NCBI RefSeq assembly: GCF_024497955.1
Contig: NZ_JANHKP010000022.1
Span: 36,660 to 100,659 of the forward strand
DNA: 64,000 nucleotides
Direction: 5' to 3'
Source of the DNA: Streptomyces sp. C10-9-1
GTDB taxonomy: Bacteria > Actinomycetota > Actinomycetes > Streptomycetales > Streptomycetaceae
Shown piece after piece: positions 55,170-63,761 of the stretch. The notes beneath the pieces are model-generated. The model was not told the DNA's origin. It saw nothing but the letters and a program-made list of their open reading frames with translations, and did no database searches. Both the position numbers and the translations under genes were made by a program. Position 1 is the first letter of the stretch; each line of letters opens with the position of its first letter.

Positions 55170-55197
55170 GAGTGCCGCGGCGGCCGTCGCGGCACTC
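55170..55197 (+). promoter_or_regulatory. 10-bp hairpin abutting the chpE ribosome binding site
   Basis: GAGTGCCGCG (55170-55179) pairs perfectly with CGCGGCACTC (55188-55197), 4 nt before the AGGAGG of chpE. On the mRNA this stable stem next to the ribosome binding site could limit translation initiation or protect the message 5' end. Confidence 0.5.
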
Positions 55198-55215
55198 GCC
55201 CAGGAGGATGAAGCA

Positions 55216-55467
55216 GTGAAGAACCTGAAGAAGGCCGCAGCCCTCACCATGATCGCCGGCAGCTTCGTGGCCGCCGGCGCGGGCGCCGCCTCCGCCACCG
55301 AGGCCGGCGGTGCGCACGCCCACGGCCAGGCCGTCCAGTCCCCGGGCGTCGCCTCCGGCAACCTCGTCCAGCTGCCCGTGCACATCCCGGTGAACGTGTC
55401 CGGCAACTCGGTCAACGTGATCGGCCTGCTGAACCCCGCCTTCGGCAACGCCGCCACCAACGCCTGA
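55216..55467 (+). CDS. chpE: Short chaplin, ChpE-type
   Basis: This 83-residue secreted surfactant precursor has an N-terminal signal (MKNLKKAAALTMIAGSFVAAGAGAA) followed by one chaplin domain (GVASGNLVQLPVHIPVN, GNSVNVIGLLNPAFGNAA). Unlike most chaplins it has no cysteine at all, the known peculiarity of ChpE. Chaplins assemble into the hydrophobic layer on aerial hyphae and spores. The GTG at 55216 is set by AGGAGG 8 nt upstream. Gene order with the NarL pair fits the S. coelicolor chpE locus. Confidence 0.9.
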   Translation: MKNLKKAAALTMIAGSFVAAGAGAASATEAGGAHAHGQAVQSPGVASGNLVQLPVHIPVNVSGNSVNVIGLLNPAFGNAATNA

Positions 55468-55473
55468 CGCCCC

Positions 55474-55513
55474 CGCCACCGCCCCGGCCCCCCGCGGGAC
55501 CGGGGCGGTGGCG
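55474..55513. terminator. 14-bp hairpin between chpE and the convergent gene
   Basis: Positions 55474-55487 and 55500-55513 are exact reverse complements with a 12-nt loop, 6 nt after the chpE stop and 5 nt before the end of the convergent gene. Confidence 0.75.
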
Positions 55514-55518
55514 CACCG

Positions 55519-56310
55519 TCAGCCGCGCCCGCGCTCCCGCTCCTCCACACAGGCGTTGTACGCCGCCACCTGCGCCCGCCGTGCCACCCGCTCCACCGGC
55601 TCCAGCGCCCGCGCCCGCGCCGCCATCTCCGAGGCGCTGACCGCACCCCCGTGCCCGTTGCCGTAGGCCAGGGAGACCAGCAGCGCGATCCGCCGGGCCA
55701 GCTCCAGCACCCGCGCCGCCCGCGCCGGGTACCCCGGCGCCAGCGCCTCCCCGCACCCGGCCTCGGCCCGGGCCCGGTACGCGTCCAGCGCGGCCTCCGC
55801 CGCCGGACCGGAGGCCGCCACGTCGAGCCGCGCCAGGACCTCGGCCGCCTCCCGCAGCGCCTCCGCCAGCTCCCTCTCGGCCTCGCCCAGCGAGGGGACG
55901 TCCGCGGGCGGTGCCTCACGCACCGGGAGGCACCGCCAGACCACCTCCCGGTGCACATCGCCCACCGGCCCCGCCTCGTGCACCTCGGGCACCAGCCCGA
56001 AGGCCGCCCCCACGGCCGTGACCGCCTCCTCCGCCTCCAGGGCGCGGGCGTTGAACTCGGGCGGCCCGCTCAGCCCCAGCGGATGCCCCGGAGCGGGCAG
56101 TGCCACCCGGAAGCCCGTCACCCCCAGGGCCCGCAGCCGCCCCAGGGCCAGCGTGAGCCCGACCGGCCGGTCCTCTTCGGGCAGGCCCTCCACCCGGTGC
56201 ACGGCGTCCCCGCCGGTGATCGCGGCCGCCGCGTCGTCCGGCGGGACGAGACCGGCCAGCAGCGCGTTGCCCCAGGCGGCCAGGCGCCCTGAACGTGGTT
56301 CCGAAAGCAT
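55519..56310 (-). CDS. Conserved hypothetical protein, 263 aa
   Basis: It is a soluble protein with a Val/Ala/Gly-rich first half (LRALGVTGFRVALPAPGHPLGLSGPPEFN) and a helical second half (ERELAEALREAAEVLARLDVA, ARVLELARRIALLVSLAYGNGHGG). I do not recognise a characterised family; it looks streptomycete-specific. The ATG at 56310 lies 7 nt after a TAGGCT box, so the transcript is probably leaderless. Confidence 0.75.
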   Translation of the reverse strand: MLSEPRSGRLAAWGNALLAGLVPPDDAAAAITGGDAVHRVEGLPEEDRPVGLTLALGRLRALGVTGFRVALPAPGHPLGLSGPPEFNARALEAEEAVTAVGAAFGLVPEVHEAGPVGDVHREVVWRCLPVREAPPADVPSLGEAERELAEALREAAEVLARLDVAASGPAAEAALDAYRARAEAGCGEALAPGYPARAARVLELARRIALLVSLAYGNGHGGAVSASEMAARARALEPVERVARRAQVAAYNACVEERERGRG

Positions 56311-56908
56311 GCCGACCAGCCTAGGCCGCCCCGTCACCCCCGGTGGGCCCACGCCGAAGGCCGCGGCACCTCGCCGCGTCGCCCGGACGCCCCGGCACGG
56401 GACGGCCCGCCGCCGCGCGGCGCACCGCGGCCGGTGCCGCACCCGCTTCCGCCGGGGGCGGCGGGACGGTCCCCGGGGCGTGCCGCGGAGGTCCCGCCCG
56501 CCCGGCCCCGGGCCCCGGCAGGCACCCCCGCCGGGCCGCCGGAGTCCTCCGGGTGCGCCCGGCGCGAGGGCCCCTCGCCGCGCACCGGTCGCCGCGCCCT
56601 GGGAACACCCCCGGGAGGCGCGGGACGGCCCGGGCCTCCCGGCACGTCCCGCTCCGCCCGGAACGACCGGTCCGTCCTGCCGTGCCGGGATCCCGGCGCC
56701 TTGTGACGTACCGCACCCCGGACCGTCCCGCACCCGGCCCACGGGCCCCGCGCCTCCCGGAGCGCCGGCCGCGGACCGGGCCGGGGCCCGGAGCGCGGGG
56801 CGGGTGGCGTAGGTTTTCCCTCGGTGCTGTGTCCTGAGCCGTACGCAGGAGGCCCACGGCGCACCGACACCCGAAGACCTCGACGACGCATGGGGAGACA
56901 ACGCGCTC
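56311..56908. other. 598-nt region without a supported gene
   Basis: Reading frames here are Arg/Pro/Gly-rich and show no protein-like pattern on either strand. On the left, TAGGCT (complement of 56318-56323) serves the leftward hypothetical gene. On the right, TAGGTT (56810-56815) is a candidate -10 box for the ABC ATPase transcript. The rest is very GC-rich and may be a decayed gene. Confidence 0.5.
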
Positions 56909-57700
56909 ATGAGCGATGTACTGGAGCTGGTGGACGTATCCGTGGTCCGCGAGGGACGCGCTCTGGTGGACGACGTCTCCTGGTCGGTCAAGGAGGGGGA
57001 GCGCTGGGTGATCCTCGGACCCAACGGCGCCGGGAAGACCACCCTCCTCAACATCGCCTCCAGCTACCTCTTCCCCAGCACCGGCAGCGCGCGGATCCTC
57101 GGCGAGCGCCTGGGTGCGGTGGACGTCTTCGAGCTGCGCCCCCGCATCGGCATGGCCGGCATCGCGATGGCCGAGAAGCTCCCCAAGAGCCAGACCGTCC
57201 TGGAGACCGTCCTCACCGCCGCGTACGGCATGACCGCCACCTGGAACGAGGACTACGACGAGATCGACGAGCAGCGGGCCCGCGCCTTCCTCGACCGCCT
57301 CGGCATGACCGAGTACCTCGACCGCCGCTTCGGCACCCTCTCCGAGGGCGAGCGCAAGCGGACCCTCATCGCCCGCGCGCTGATGACCGACCCCGAACTC
57401 CTGCTCCTCGACGAGCCCGCCGCCGGACTCGACCTCGGCGGACGCGAGGACCTCGTACGCCGCCTCGGCCGCCTCGCCCGCGACCCCTACGCCCCCTCCA
57501 TGATCATGGTGACCCACCACGTGGAGGAGATCCCGCCGGGCTTCACCCACGTGCTGATGATCCGCCAGGGCAAGGTCCTCGCCGCGGGCCCCGTGGAGAC
57601 CGAGCTGACCTCCCGCAACCTCTCCCTCTGCTTCGGCCTCCCCCTCGTCGTCGAGCGCACCGGCGACCGCTGGACCGCGCAGGGCCTTCCGCTCGGCTGA
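56909..57700 (+). CDS. Lone ABC transporter ATP-binding protein
   Basis: This 263-residue ATPase has Walker A GPNGAGKT (about 38-45), a signature reading LSEGERKRTLIA and Walker B LLLLDEPAAGLD, then the switch histidine in VTHHVEEIPPG. No permease gene is adjacent, so its partner is unknown. The EGERKR signature and PP-G motif resemble metal/iron-type or ModF-like ATPases. It precedes the NfeD gene by 125 nt. Confidence 0.85.
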   Translation: MSDVLELVDVSVVREGRALVDDVSWSVKEGERWVILGPNGAGKTTLLNIASSYLFPSTGSARILGERLGAVDVFELRPRIGMAGIAMAEKLPKSQTVLETVLTAAYGMTATWNEDYDEIDEQRARAFLDRLGMTEYLDRRFGTLSEGERKRTLIARALMTDPELLLLDEPAAGLDLGGREDLVRRLGRLARDPYAPSMIMVTHHVEEIPPGFTHVLMIRQGKVLAAGPVETELTSRNLSLCFGLPLVVERTGDRWTAQGLPLG

Positions 57701-57812
57701 GCGAAGCCCCCTGCCCCCGGAGGCAGTTGCGGACCGGTTGCCACCGGCCGCGGCGCCGGCCGGGCGGCCCTCCGGGCCGAACGCCCCCTGTCCCGACGGC
57801 GACCACCGCCCC

Positions 57813-57818
57813 TACCAT
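57813..57818 (+). promoter_or_regulatory. -10 box giving a leaderless NfeD transcript
   Basis: TACCAT ends 7 nt before the GTG at 57826, the spacing typical of leaderless actinobacterial genes. It also decides the start, because the ATG inside the box at 57817 would lie upstream of the transcript. Confidence 0.4.
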
Positions 57819-57825
57819 GGGTGCC

Positions 57826-58254
57826 GTGGACATCGATGCGTGGGTGTGGTGGCTGATCGTCGCGGTCGCACTGGGCATTCCGCTCGTGCTGACCGCCATG
57901 CCGGAGTTCGGCATGTTCTCCGCAGGGGCGGTGGCCGCGGCCGTCACCGCGGCCCTCGGCGCCGGAGTGGTCGCCCAGGTGCTCGTCTTCGTCGCGGTCT
58001 CGGTGGCACTGATCGCCGTCGTCCGCCCCCTCGCCGCCCGGCAGCGCTCGCAGAAACCCGGGTTCGCCAGCGGCGTGGACGCCCTGACGGGACGCCAGGC
58101 CGTGGTCGTCGAGCGTGTCGACGGGCGGAACGGGCGGATCAAGCTCGGGGGCGAGATCTGGTCCGCCCGCTCCTACGACGAGTCCGCCGCCTTCGAGGTC
58201 GGCGCACAGGTCGACGTCGTCGAGATCGACGGTGCCACCGCCGTGGTCATGTGA
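57826..58254 (+). CDS. NfeD family membrane protein
   Basis: This 142-residue protein has four short hydrophobic segments in the first 75 residues (WWLIVAVALGIPLVLTAMPEFGMF, VLVFVAVSVALIAVV). A C-terminal OB-fold domain follows (GRQAVVVERVDGRNGRIKLGGEIWSAR). Short NfeD proteins pair with SPFH proteins such as the one encoded 154 nt downstream and are thought to organise membrane microdomains. Start GTG 57826 is preferred over ATG 57817 because of the promoter spacing. Confidence 0.85.
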   Translation: MDIDAWVWWLIVAVALGIPLVLTAMPEFGMFSAGAVAAAVTAALGAGVVAQVLVFVAVSVALIAVVRPLAARQRSQKPGFASGVDALTGRQAVVVERVDGRNGRIKLGGEIWSARSYDESAAFEVGAQVDVVEIDGATAVVM

Positions 58255-58408
58255 CGCCCCGCCGCCCACCGCTCCCGGCCGAAGGCACCGCACCGGCCGA
58301 ACGGGCCCCACCACGGCCCGAGTTCTGGGAAACTGATCACCACAGTCGACGGACCGGTCCGGCGCCGGTCCCCGGGGACACCCCGCAGCGAAGGGCACAG
58401 GGAGCGCG

Positions 58409-59365
58409 ATGCAACCGATCATCATCGTCCTGATCATTCTGGTGGTGCTCGTCTTCATCGCCCTGATCAAGACCATCCAGGTCATCCCCCAGGCCAGCGC
58501 CGCCATCGTCGAACGCTTCGGCCGCTACACCCGCACCCTCAACGCGGGCCTGAACATCGTCGTGCCCTTCATCGACTCCATCCGCAACCGCATCGACCTG
58601 CGCGAGCAGGTCGTCCCCTTCCCGCCCCAGCCGGTGATCACCCAGGACAACCTGGTCGTCAACATCGACACCGTCATCTACTACCAGGTGACCGACGCCA
58701 GGGCCGCCACCTACGAGGTCGCCAGCTACATCCAGGCCATCGAGCAGCTCACCGTCACCACGCTCCGCAACATCATCGGCGGCATGGACCTGGAGCGGAC
58801 GCTCACCTCCCGCGAGGAGATCAACGCGGCCCTGCGCGGTGTGCTCGACGAGGCCACCGGCAAGTGGGGCATCCGCGTCAACCGCGTCGAACTGAAGGCG
58901 ATCGAGCCCCCCACCTCCATCCAGGACTCGATGGAGAAGCAGATGCGCGCCGACCGGGACAAGCGCGCCGCCATCCTCACCGCGGAGGGCATCCGCCAGT
59001 CCCAGATCCTCACCGCCGAGGGCGAGAAGCAGTCCGCCATCCTGCGCGCCGAGGGCGAGGCCAAGGCGGCCGCCCTCAAGGCGGAGGGCGAGGCCCAGGC
59101 GATCCGCACCGTCTTCGAGTCCATCCACGCCGGCGACGCGGACCAGAAGCTGCTCGCCTACCAGTACCTCCAGATGCTCCCGAAGATCGCCGAAGGCGAT
59201 GCCAACAAGCTCTGGATCGTGCCCAGCGAGATCGGCGACGCCCTCAAGGGCCTCAGCGGCGCCATGGGCAACTTCAACCCGATGGCGGGCATGGGCGGCA
59301 GCGTGCCCGGCCAGCAGAAGAGCGGCAGCGCCGCCGAGCGCCGGGAGCAACCCCCCATCGACTGA
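58409..59365 (+). CDS. SPFH-domain (stomatin/flotillin-like) membrane protein
   Basis: This 318-residue protein has one N-terminal transmembrane helix (about 2-18), an SPFH domain (AAIVERFGRYTRTLNAGLNIVVPF, DNLVVNIDTVIYYQVTDARAA), and then an Ala/Glu-rich coiled coil with repeated AEGEA units (about 185-240). It is of the HflK/stomatin (QmcA-like) type. It probably forms oligomeric microdomains with NfeD. GGGAG lies 6 nt before the ATG. Confidence 0.92.
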   Translation: MQPIIIVLIILVVLVFIALIKTIQVIPQASAAIVERFGRYTRTLNAGLNIVVPFIDSIRNRIDLREQVVPFPPQPVITQDNLVVNIDTVIYYQVTDARAATYEVASYIQAIEQLTVTTLRNIIGGMDLERTLTSREEINAALRGVLDEATGKWGIRVNRVELKAIEPPTSIQDSMEKQMRADRDKRAAILTAEGIRQSQILTAEGEKQSAILRAEGEAKAAALKAEGEAQAIRTVFESIHAGDADQKLLAYQYLQMLPKIAEGDANKLWIVPSEIGDALKGLSGAMGNFNPMAGMGGSVPGQQKSGSAAERREQPPID

Positions 59366-59447
59366 CGGCCGCACCCCCGTGGATGATCGGTGAGGCCCCT
59401 CGACCCTGTGGCGGGGAGGCGTCTCATCGACCGTGGAGGAGATGGCG

Positions 59448-60236
59448 TTGTCCATCTGGGATTCGTTGTCCGTCTGGGAAGCACTCGCGATCCTCGCCGC
59501 CGGGATCGGCGCGGGCACCATCAACACCATCGTGGGCTCGGGAACGCTCATCACCTTCCCCGTCCTGCTCGCCACCGGCCTGCCACCGGTCACCGCGACG
59601 GTCTCCAACGCACTCGGCCTCGTCCCCGGCTCCCTCAGCGGCGCCATCGGCTACCGGGAGGAGCTGCGGGGCCAAGGACGGCGGGTGCGCACGCTCGCCG
59701 TCGCGGCCGCCCTCGGCGGGGTCACCGGAGCGGTGCTCCTCACCCTGCTGCCCCCGACGGCCTTCGAGACCATCGTCCCCGTCCTGGTCGCGCTGGCACT
59801 GGTGCTGGTCGTCCTCCAGCCCCGGATCTCCGCGGCCGTCCGGCGCCGCCGCGAACGCCGGGGAACCGCGTCCGGCGCGGCCGACGTGGGGCCCGCCCTG
59901 TTCTGCGGACTGCTGCTCGCCAGCGTCTACGGCGGCTACTTCACCGCCGCCCAGGGCATCCTCTACCTGTCGCTGATGGGCATGCTCCTGAACGACACCC
60001 TCCAGCGCCTCAACGCCGTCAAGAACGTCCTCGCCGCCATCGTGAACAGCATCGCGGCCCTGTTCTTCCTCTTCGTCGCCGACTTCGACTGGGCCGCCGT
60101 GCTGCTCATCGCCGTCGGCTCGGCCGTCGGCGGCCAGATCGGCGCGAAGGTGGGGCGCCGCCTGCCCCCCGCCGTCCTGCGCACCGTCATCGTCGTGGTG
60201 GGCGTGAGCGCCATCGCACAGCTGCTGCTGCGCTGA
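59448..60236 (+). CDS. TSUP (sulfite exporter TauE/SafE) family permease
   Basis: This 262-residue membrane protein has eight helices in two halves. The family pattern GIGAGTINTIVGSGTLITFPVLLATG is near the N-terminus and is echoed in the second half by YGGYFTAAQGILYLSLMGMLL. Members transport sulfite or sulfonate-type anions. The TTG at 59448 has GGAGGAG exactly 6 nt upstream and is preferred. The in-frame GTG at 59433 overlaps that site and would add five residues. Confidence 0.85.
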   Translation: MSIWDSLSVWEALAILAAGIGAGTINTIVGSGTLITFPVLLATGLPPVTATVSNALGLVPGSLSGAIGYREELRGQGRRVRTLAVAAALGGVTGAVLLTLLPPTAFETIVPVLVALALVLVVLQPRISAAVRRRRERRGTASGAADVGPALFCGLLLASVYGGYFTAAQGILYLSLMGMLLNDTLQRLNAVKNVLAAIVNSIAALFFLFVADFDWAAVLLIAVGSAVGGQIGAKVGRRLPPAVLRTVIVVVGVSAIAQLLLR

Positions 60237-60245
60237 GAACGCCAG

Positions 60246-60277
60246 GGGCCCGCTCCCGCCTCCGCGGAAGCGGGCCC
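60246..60277. terminator. Hairpin between TSUP and HNH genes
   Basis: GGGCCCGCT (60246-60254) pairs with AGCGGGCCC (60269-60277), with a further CCGC/GCGG pairing inside the loop. It lies 10 nt after the TSUP stop and before the end of the convergent HNH gene. Confidence 0.65.
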
Positions 60278-60315
60278 ACCCGGCAACGGCCGCGCCCCGC
60301 CCGGCCCCGTCGGCC

Positions 60316-60825
60316 TCATGCGGCGGGGGCCGTCACCAGCCAGTCGGGGAGAGCCGCCCGCTCGCCGGAGCGCAGCCCCAGCAGCATCGCCTCGGCCGGC
60401 GAGGGCACGAACGGGCGGCGCAGCAGCGGCATCCCCGCCTGCTCCGGCGTCCGGTCCGCCTTGCGGTGGTTGTCCTCCGCGCACGAGGCCACCGTGTTCA
60501 GCCAGGAGTCGGCACCTCCGTGCGACCTCGGCACCACGTGGTCCACGGTCGTGGCACGACCGCCGCAGTACGCGCAGCGGTTCTGGTCCCGCACGAGCAC
60601 ACCCCTGCGCGACCACGGCGCCTGTCTTCGGAACGGCACCCGTACGTAGCGGCAGAGCCTGATCACCCGGGGCACGGGAAGGTCCACGGCGGCGCCGCGC
60701 ACACGCAGCTCGGGGTGCGCCTGCTCGACGACGGCCTTGTCCTGGAGCACCAGTACCACGGCGCGGTTCAGCGTCACCGTCGACAGCGGCTCGAAGCTCG
60801 CGTTCAGCACCAGCGTGTCACGCAT
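60316..60825 (-). CDS. HNH endonuclease-domain protein
   Basis: This 169-residue protein has the family start DTLVLNASFEPLSTVTLNRAV and an HNH nuclease domain with zinc cysteines CAYCGG. DHVVPRSHGG carries the catalytic His, followed by DSWLNTVASCAEDNHRKADR. Such stand-alone HNH proteins are widespread in actinobacteria; the role is unknown. The ATG at 60825 is chosen for the GGGAGG 8 nt upstream. Confidence 0.9.
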   Translation of the reverse strand: MRDTLVLNASFEPLSTVTLNRAVVLVLQDKAVVEQAHPELRVRGAAVDLPVPRVIRLCRYVRVPFRRQAPWSRRGVLVRDQNRCAYCGGRATTVDHVVPRSHGGADSWLNTVASCAEDNHRKADRTPEQAGMPLLRRPFVPSPAEAMLLGLRSGERAALPDWLVTAPAA

Positions 60826-60956
60826 CCAGCCCACCTCCCGTTCACGCCCCGTGCCCGGTCGGCGGGCTCGGGCTCGCAACAACTCTGGCCGGGCGCGCCG
60901 AGATGGACAACGCAATATCCGTGCCTGCCCGGAGGACGAACCCCCGGCTCCCGGCA

Positions 60957-61002
60957 AGAAAAAACTGCCCTGCCCTGATCTCTCCAGAACCAGGGCAGGG
61001 CA
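60957..61002 (-). terminator. Canonical Rho-independent terminator with U-tract
   Basis: GCCCTGCCCTG (60968-60978) pairs perfectly with CAGGGCAGGGC (60992-61002). On the minus strand the stem is followed within 2 nt by seven T residues (complement of 60959-60965). It begins 17 nt past the PEBP stop. It is the only classical intrinsic terminator I saw in the window. Confidence 0.9.
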
Positions 61003-61018
61003 AACGGGAGGCGAACAC

Positions 61019-61555
61019 TCAGCCCGCGGCCGGCTCCTCGAACTCGGCGATCACATGGGCCCGTGCCAGCGTGTGGAAGCGCAGATGGAAGCCGACCGCG
61101 GCCGGCGAGGCGTCGGCGTCCGGACCCAGCTTCCCGGTGTCCACCGCGTACACGGTGAAGACGTAGCGGTGCCGTTCACCGGCCGGGGGCGCGGCGCCGC
61201 CGAAGTCCCTGGACCCGTAGTCGTTGCGGACGTGGACGGCCCCCGGCGGAAGCCCGTCGAACATGCCGCCGCCCGCACCGGCGGGCAGCTCGGTCACCGA
61301 GGCCGGGATGTCGAAGAGCACCCAGTGCCAGAACCCGCTGCCCGTCGGCGCGTCCGGGTCGAAACAGGTCACGGCGAAGCTCCCGGTCCCCTCCGGGAAG
61401 CCCTCCCAGCGCAGATGAGGGGAAGTGTCGCCCTTCGCGCGCACCTGGGCGTCCCCCAGGTCGGAGCCCGGTGCGATGTCGTCGCTCACCACCGTGAACG
61501 AGGGCACCGGCGGGTGGAAGTCGTGCGGAAGGGGAGCCCGCGTCGGCTCGGCCAC
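61019..61555 (-). CDS. YbhB/YbcL-type PEBP family protein
   Basis: This 178-residue cytoplasmic phosphatidylethanolamine-binding-like protein has the family blocks DTSPHLRWEGFP, the ligand-site CFDPDAPTGSGFWHWVLFDIP, VRNDYGSRDFGGAAPP and RYVFTVYAVD. Bacterial members are homologues of Raf kinase inhibitor protein with no firm function. The GTG at 61555 follows GGAGG by 8 nt. A perfect terminator lies just downstream. Confidence 0.9.
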   Translation of the reverse strand: MAEPTRAPLPHDFHPPVPSFTVVSDDIAPGSDLGDAQVRAKGDTSPHLRWEGFPEGTGSFAVTCFDPDAPTGSGFWHWVLFDIPASVTELPAGAGGGMFDGLPPGAVHVRNDYGSRDFGGAAPPAGERHRYVFTVYAVDTGKLGPDADASPAAVGFHLRFHTLARAHVIAEFEEPAAG

Positions 61556-61831
61556 GTCGAAAACCTCCGGTTCGGCAGTCCTGTCGGTTCCACCGCCGCC
61601 GGTCCGCCGGAACGCGGTCCGGCGACGGTGGAGACGAGCCTAGGGCCTCGTCCGGTCCGCTACGGCCGAGCCGCGGCGCCCCGCACGGCCGCGCGCCGCG
61701 CCGCCGGTCGCCGGCACGGCCCGCCGCGCCCTCCCGACCCGGCCCTGCGCGCGCACCCGGCGCCGAAGCGCTTACCCCGTGGCCCCGCCGTCCGGGCGGA
61801 CGACGGGTGCGTCCGGCGGGCTCCGGGGCGC

Positions 61832-62614
61832 TCAGAACCAGTTGCGGCGCCCGCCGACGTCGGCGAGCCACTGGTTGAGGTAGCCGGCCCAGTCCGTGCC
61901 CTGGTAGTCGTGGTGACCGACCTGGAACGAGCGGTAGGAGTCGCTGCCCTCGGTGAACAGGCCCGGCTTCTTGTCCATCTCCAGCACGACGTCCATCTCG
62001 CGCTCGTCGGCGATGAACGTCAGCTCCACCTGGTTCAGGCCCCGGTACTGCTGGGGGGCGAAGAACTCGATCTCCTGGTAGAACGGCAGCCGCTGGCGGG
62101 TGCCCCGGATGTGGCCGCGCTCCATGTCGGCGCTCTTGAAGCGGAACCCGAGCTGGATAAAGGCGTCGAGGATGGCCTTCTGCGCGGGGAGCGGGTGGAC
62201 GTTGATCGGGTCGAGGTCGCCGGAGTCCACGGCGCGGGCGATCTCCAGCTCGGTGGTCACACCGATGTGCATCCCGCGCAGGATCTGGCCGTCGATCGCG
62301 GTGACGGGCGTCTCCCACGGGATCTCCAGGCCGAACGGCACCACGTGGACCGCCCCGGCCTTCGCCTCGAAGGCGCCGCCGAGGCGGACCTTGGTGAACT
62401 CGATGTCCTGCTTGTACTCCTGGTCGCCGCTCTCGACCTCGACCCGCGCCTGGAGGCCGACGGAGAGCCCCTCGATCTGCTGGTCGACGGAGCCGCCCTG
62501 GATGCGCACCTCGCCCTGGACCACGCCGCCCGGTACGACGTTCTCCTCGGACAGCACGGTTTCCACGGAGGCACCGCCGGCACCCAGGCTCGCGAGCAGC
62601 TTCTTGAAGCCCAT
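61832..62614 (-). CDS. Spo0M-type sporulation-control protein
   Basis: This 260-residue protein has an arrestin-like beta-sandwich, as in Bacillus Spo0M. The start FKKLLASLGAGGASVETVLSEENVVPGGVVQGEVRIQGG and the motifs IEFTKVRLGGAF, VPFGLEIPWETPVTAIDG and VELTFIADEREMDVVLEMDK are visible. It is implicated in developmental control in Bacillus; the streptomycete role is less defined. ATG 62614 is preferred because AGGAG lies 5 nt upstream; GTG 62620 overlaps that site. Confidence 0.9.
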   Translation of the reverse strand: MGFKKLLASLGAGGASVETVLSEENVVPGGVVQGEVRIQGGSVDQQIEGLSVGLQARVEVESGDQEYKQDIEFTKVRLGGAFEAKAGAVHVVPFGLEIPWETPVTAIDGQILRGMHIGVTTELEIARAVDSGDLDPINVHPLPAQKAILDAFIQLGFRFKSADMERGHIRGTRQRLPFYQEIEFFAPQQYRGLNQVELTFIADEREMDVVLEMDKKPGLFTEGSDSYRSFQVGHHDYQGTDWAGYLNQWLADVGGRRNWF

Positions 62615-62841
62615 GTCCACTCCTAGCTTGTTCTTCTCGGTCGTCTCGGTCGCACGGCCGTCGACCCCGTATACGCCGCAGGACCGCGGGCGGTTCCCCG
62701 GTAGCCTCGATCCGGTGACCGTGAGACCCGACCGTACGCCGCTGCTCCGCCCGTTCCGCGACCGGGCCGTCCCCCGGAGGGCACCGGTGCTGCCGGGTCG
62801 GGCACCTGTGCGCGGGGCGGTGACGGGAGGAGCCCCCCGCC

Positions 62842-63495
62842 GTGCTCACGTCCGCTGCACCCCTGCCGAGGAGGACGCCCGCCGTGGACCGTGACTTCCT
62901 CTCCCGTCCTGCCGAAGAGGCCGCCCCCACGCTGCTCGGGAGCGTCCTCACCTGCACGACCCCGGAAGGGACCGTCAGCGTCGTCCTCACCGAGACCGAG
63001 GCGTACTCCGGTACGGCCGACCCGGCCTCGCACGCCTACCGGGGCCGGACGCCCCGCAACGCCGCCATGTTCGGACCCGCGGGGCACCTGTACGTGTACC
63101 GGTCCCACGGCCTCCACTGGTGCGCCAACGTCGTCACCGGGACGGACGGCGCCGCCTCGGCCGTCCTGCTCCGGGCGGGCAGGGTCGTGGAGGGGGAAGA
63201 CCTGGCACGTGAGCGGCGGGGGGAGCGGGTCGACGGCCCGCGTCTCGCCCGAGGTCCGGGCAACTTCTGCCGGGCACTCGGCATCACGCGGGAGCACAAC
63301 GGCGCGGACGTCCTGTCAGGTTCCGCGGTCGTCCTGTCCGAGGGCGAGCCGGTACCCGCCGCGCTGATCCGGGTGGGTCCCCGGGTGGGTGTGAGCAGGG
63401 CCCACGACTGGCAGCACCGGTTCTCCCTCGCCGGGGATCCGACGGTCTCGGCGTACCGGCTGAGTCCGCGAGCCCGACCGTCCGCCGGTTCCTGA
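62842..63495 (+). CDS. 3-methyladenine DNA glycosylase (AAG/Mpg family)
   Basis: This 217-residue base-excision enzyme removes alkylated purines. Family motifs are LTETEAYSGTADPASHAYRG with the catalytic Glu and the His/Tyr pair, NAAMFGPAGHLYVYRSHGLHWCANVV, AVLLRAGRVVEG and GPGNFCRALGI. Start is uncertain: GTG 62842 (GGAGG 11 nt upstream) or GTG 62884 (GAGGAGG 10 nt upstream), both in frame. Divergent from spo0M. The C-terminus is SPRARPSAG, slightly longer than the core fold needs. Confidence 0.88.
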   Translation: MLTSAAPLPRRTPAVDRDFLSRPAEEAAPTLLGSVLTCTTPEGTVSVVLTETEAYSGTADPASHAYRGRTPRNAAMFGPAGHLYVYRSHGLHWCANVVTGTDGAASAVLLRAGRVVEGEDLARERRGERVDGPRLARGPGNFCRALGITREHNGADVLSGSAVVLSEGEPVPAALIRVGPRVGVSRAHDWQHRFSLAGDPTVSAYRLSPRARPSAGS

Positions 63496-63650
63496 TCCGC
63501 GGCCCGCGTCCGGCCGGCGGAGACGTGCCGCGGGCATCCGGGTACGGCCCGGGTCCTCCGGGCGCGGGGTGGGGCGACCGGTGACAGGTATCGCGACCGC
63601 CGACCCGATGGCGGGCCGCTGCCCGGTCCGCCCGCCCCAGGACGCTCGAC

Positions 63651-63679
63651 TTGACGCACTCGGGCCGGACCCCTAATGT
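63651..63679 (+). promoter_or_regulatory. Near-consensus promoter TTGACG-17-TAATGT of the rRNA leader
   Basis: TTGACG (63651-63656) and TAATGT (63674-63679) are separated by exactly 17 nt, the best vegetative promoter in the window. It is the likely distal promoter of the rRNA operon whose leader follows. Confidence 0.8.
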
Positions 63680-63761
63680 ATTCCGAGCCGCTGGAACGGG
63701 ATGTGCCTCCAAGCACCCCGGAGCGGCAACCCATCACTCACGAACGACTCCCGGACCGGGC

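Noticed and set aside
56334..56891. Several Arg/Pro-rich frames on both strands in the chpE-to-ABC gap
   Set aside because: No ribosome binding site, no codon-position signal and no recognisable domain.
62715..62894. Plus-strand frame of 59 residues with a leaderless-like start (TAGCCT, 7 nt, GTG)
   Set aside because: It is out of frame with the glycosylase, overlaps its N-terminal part and has an Arg/Pro composition typical of shadow frames. The box may instead be the glycosylase promoter.
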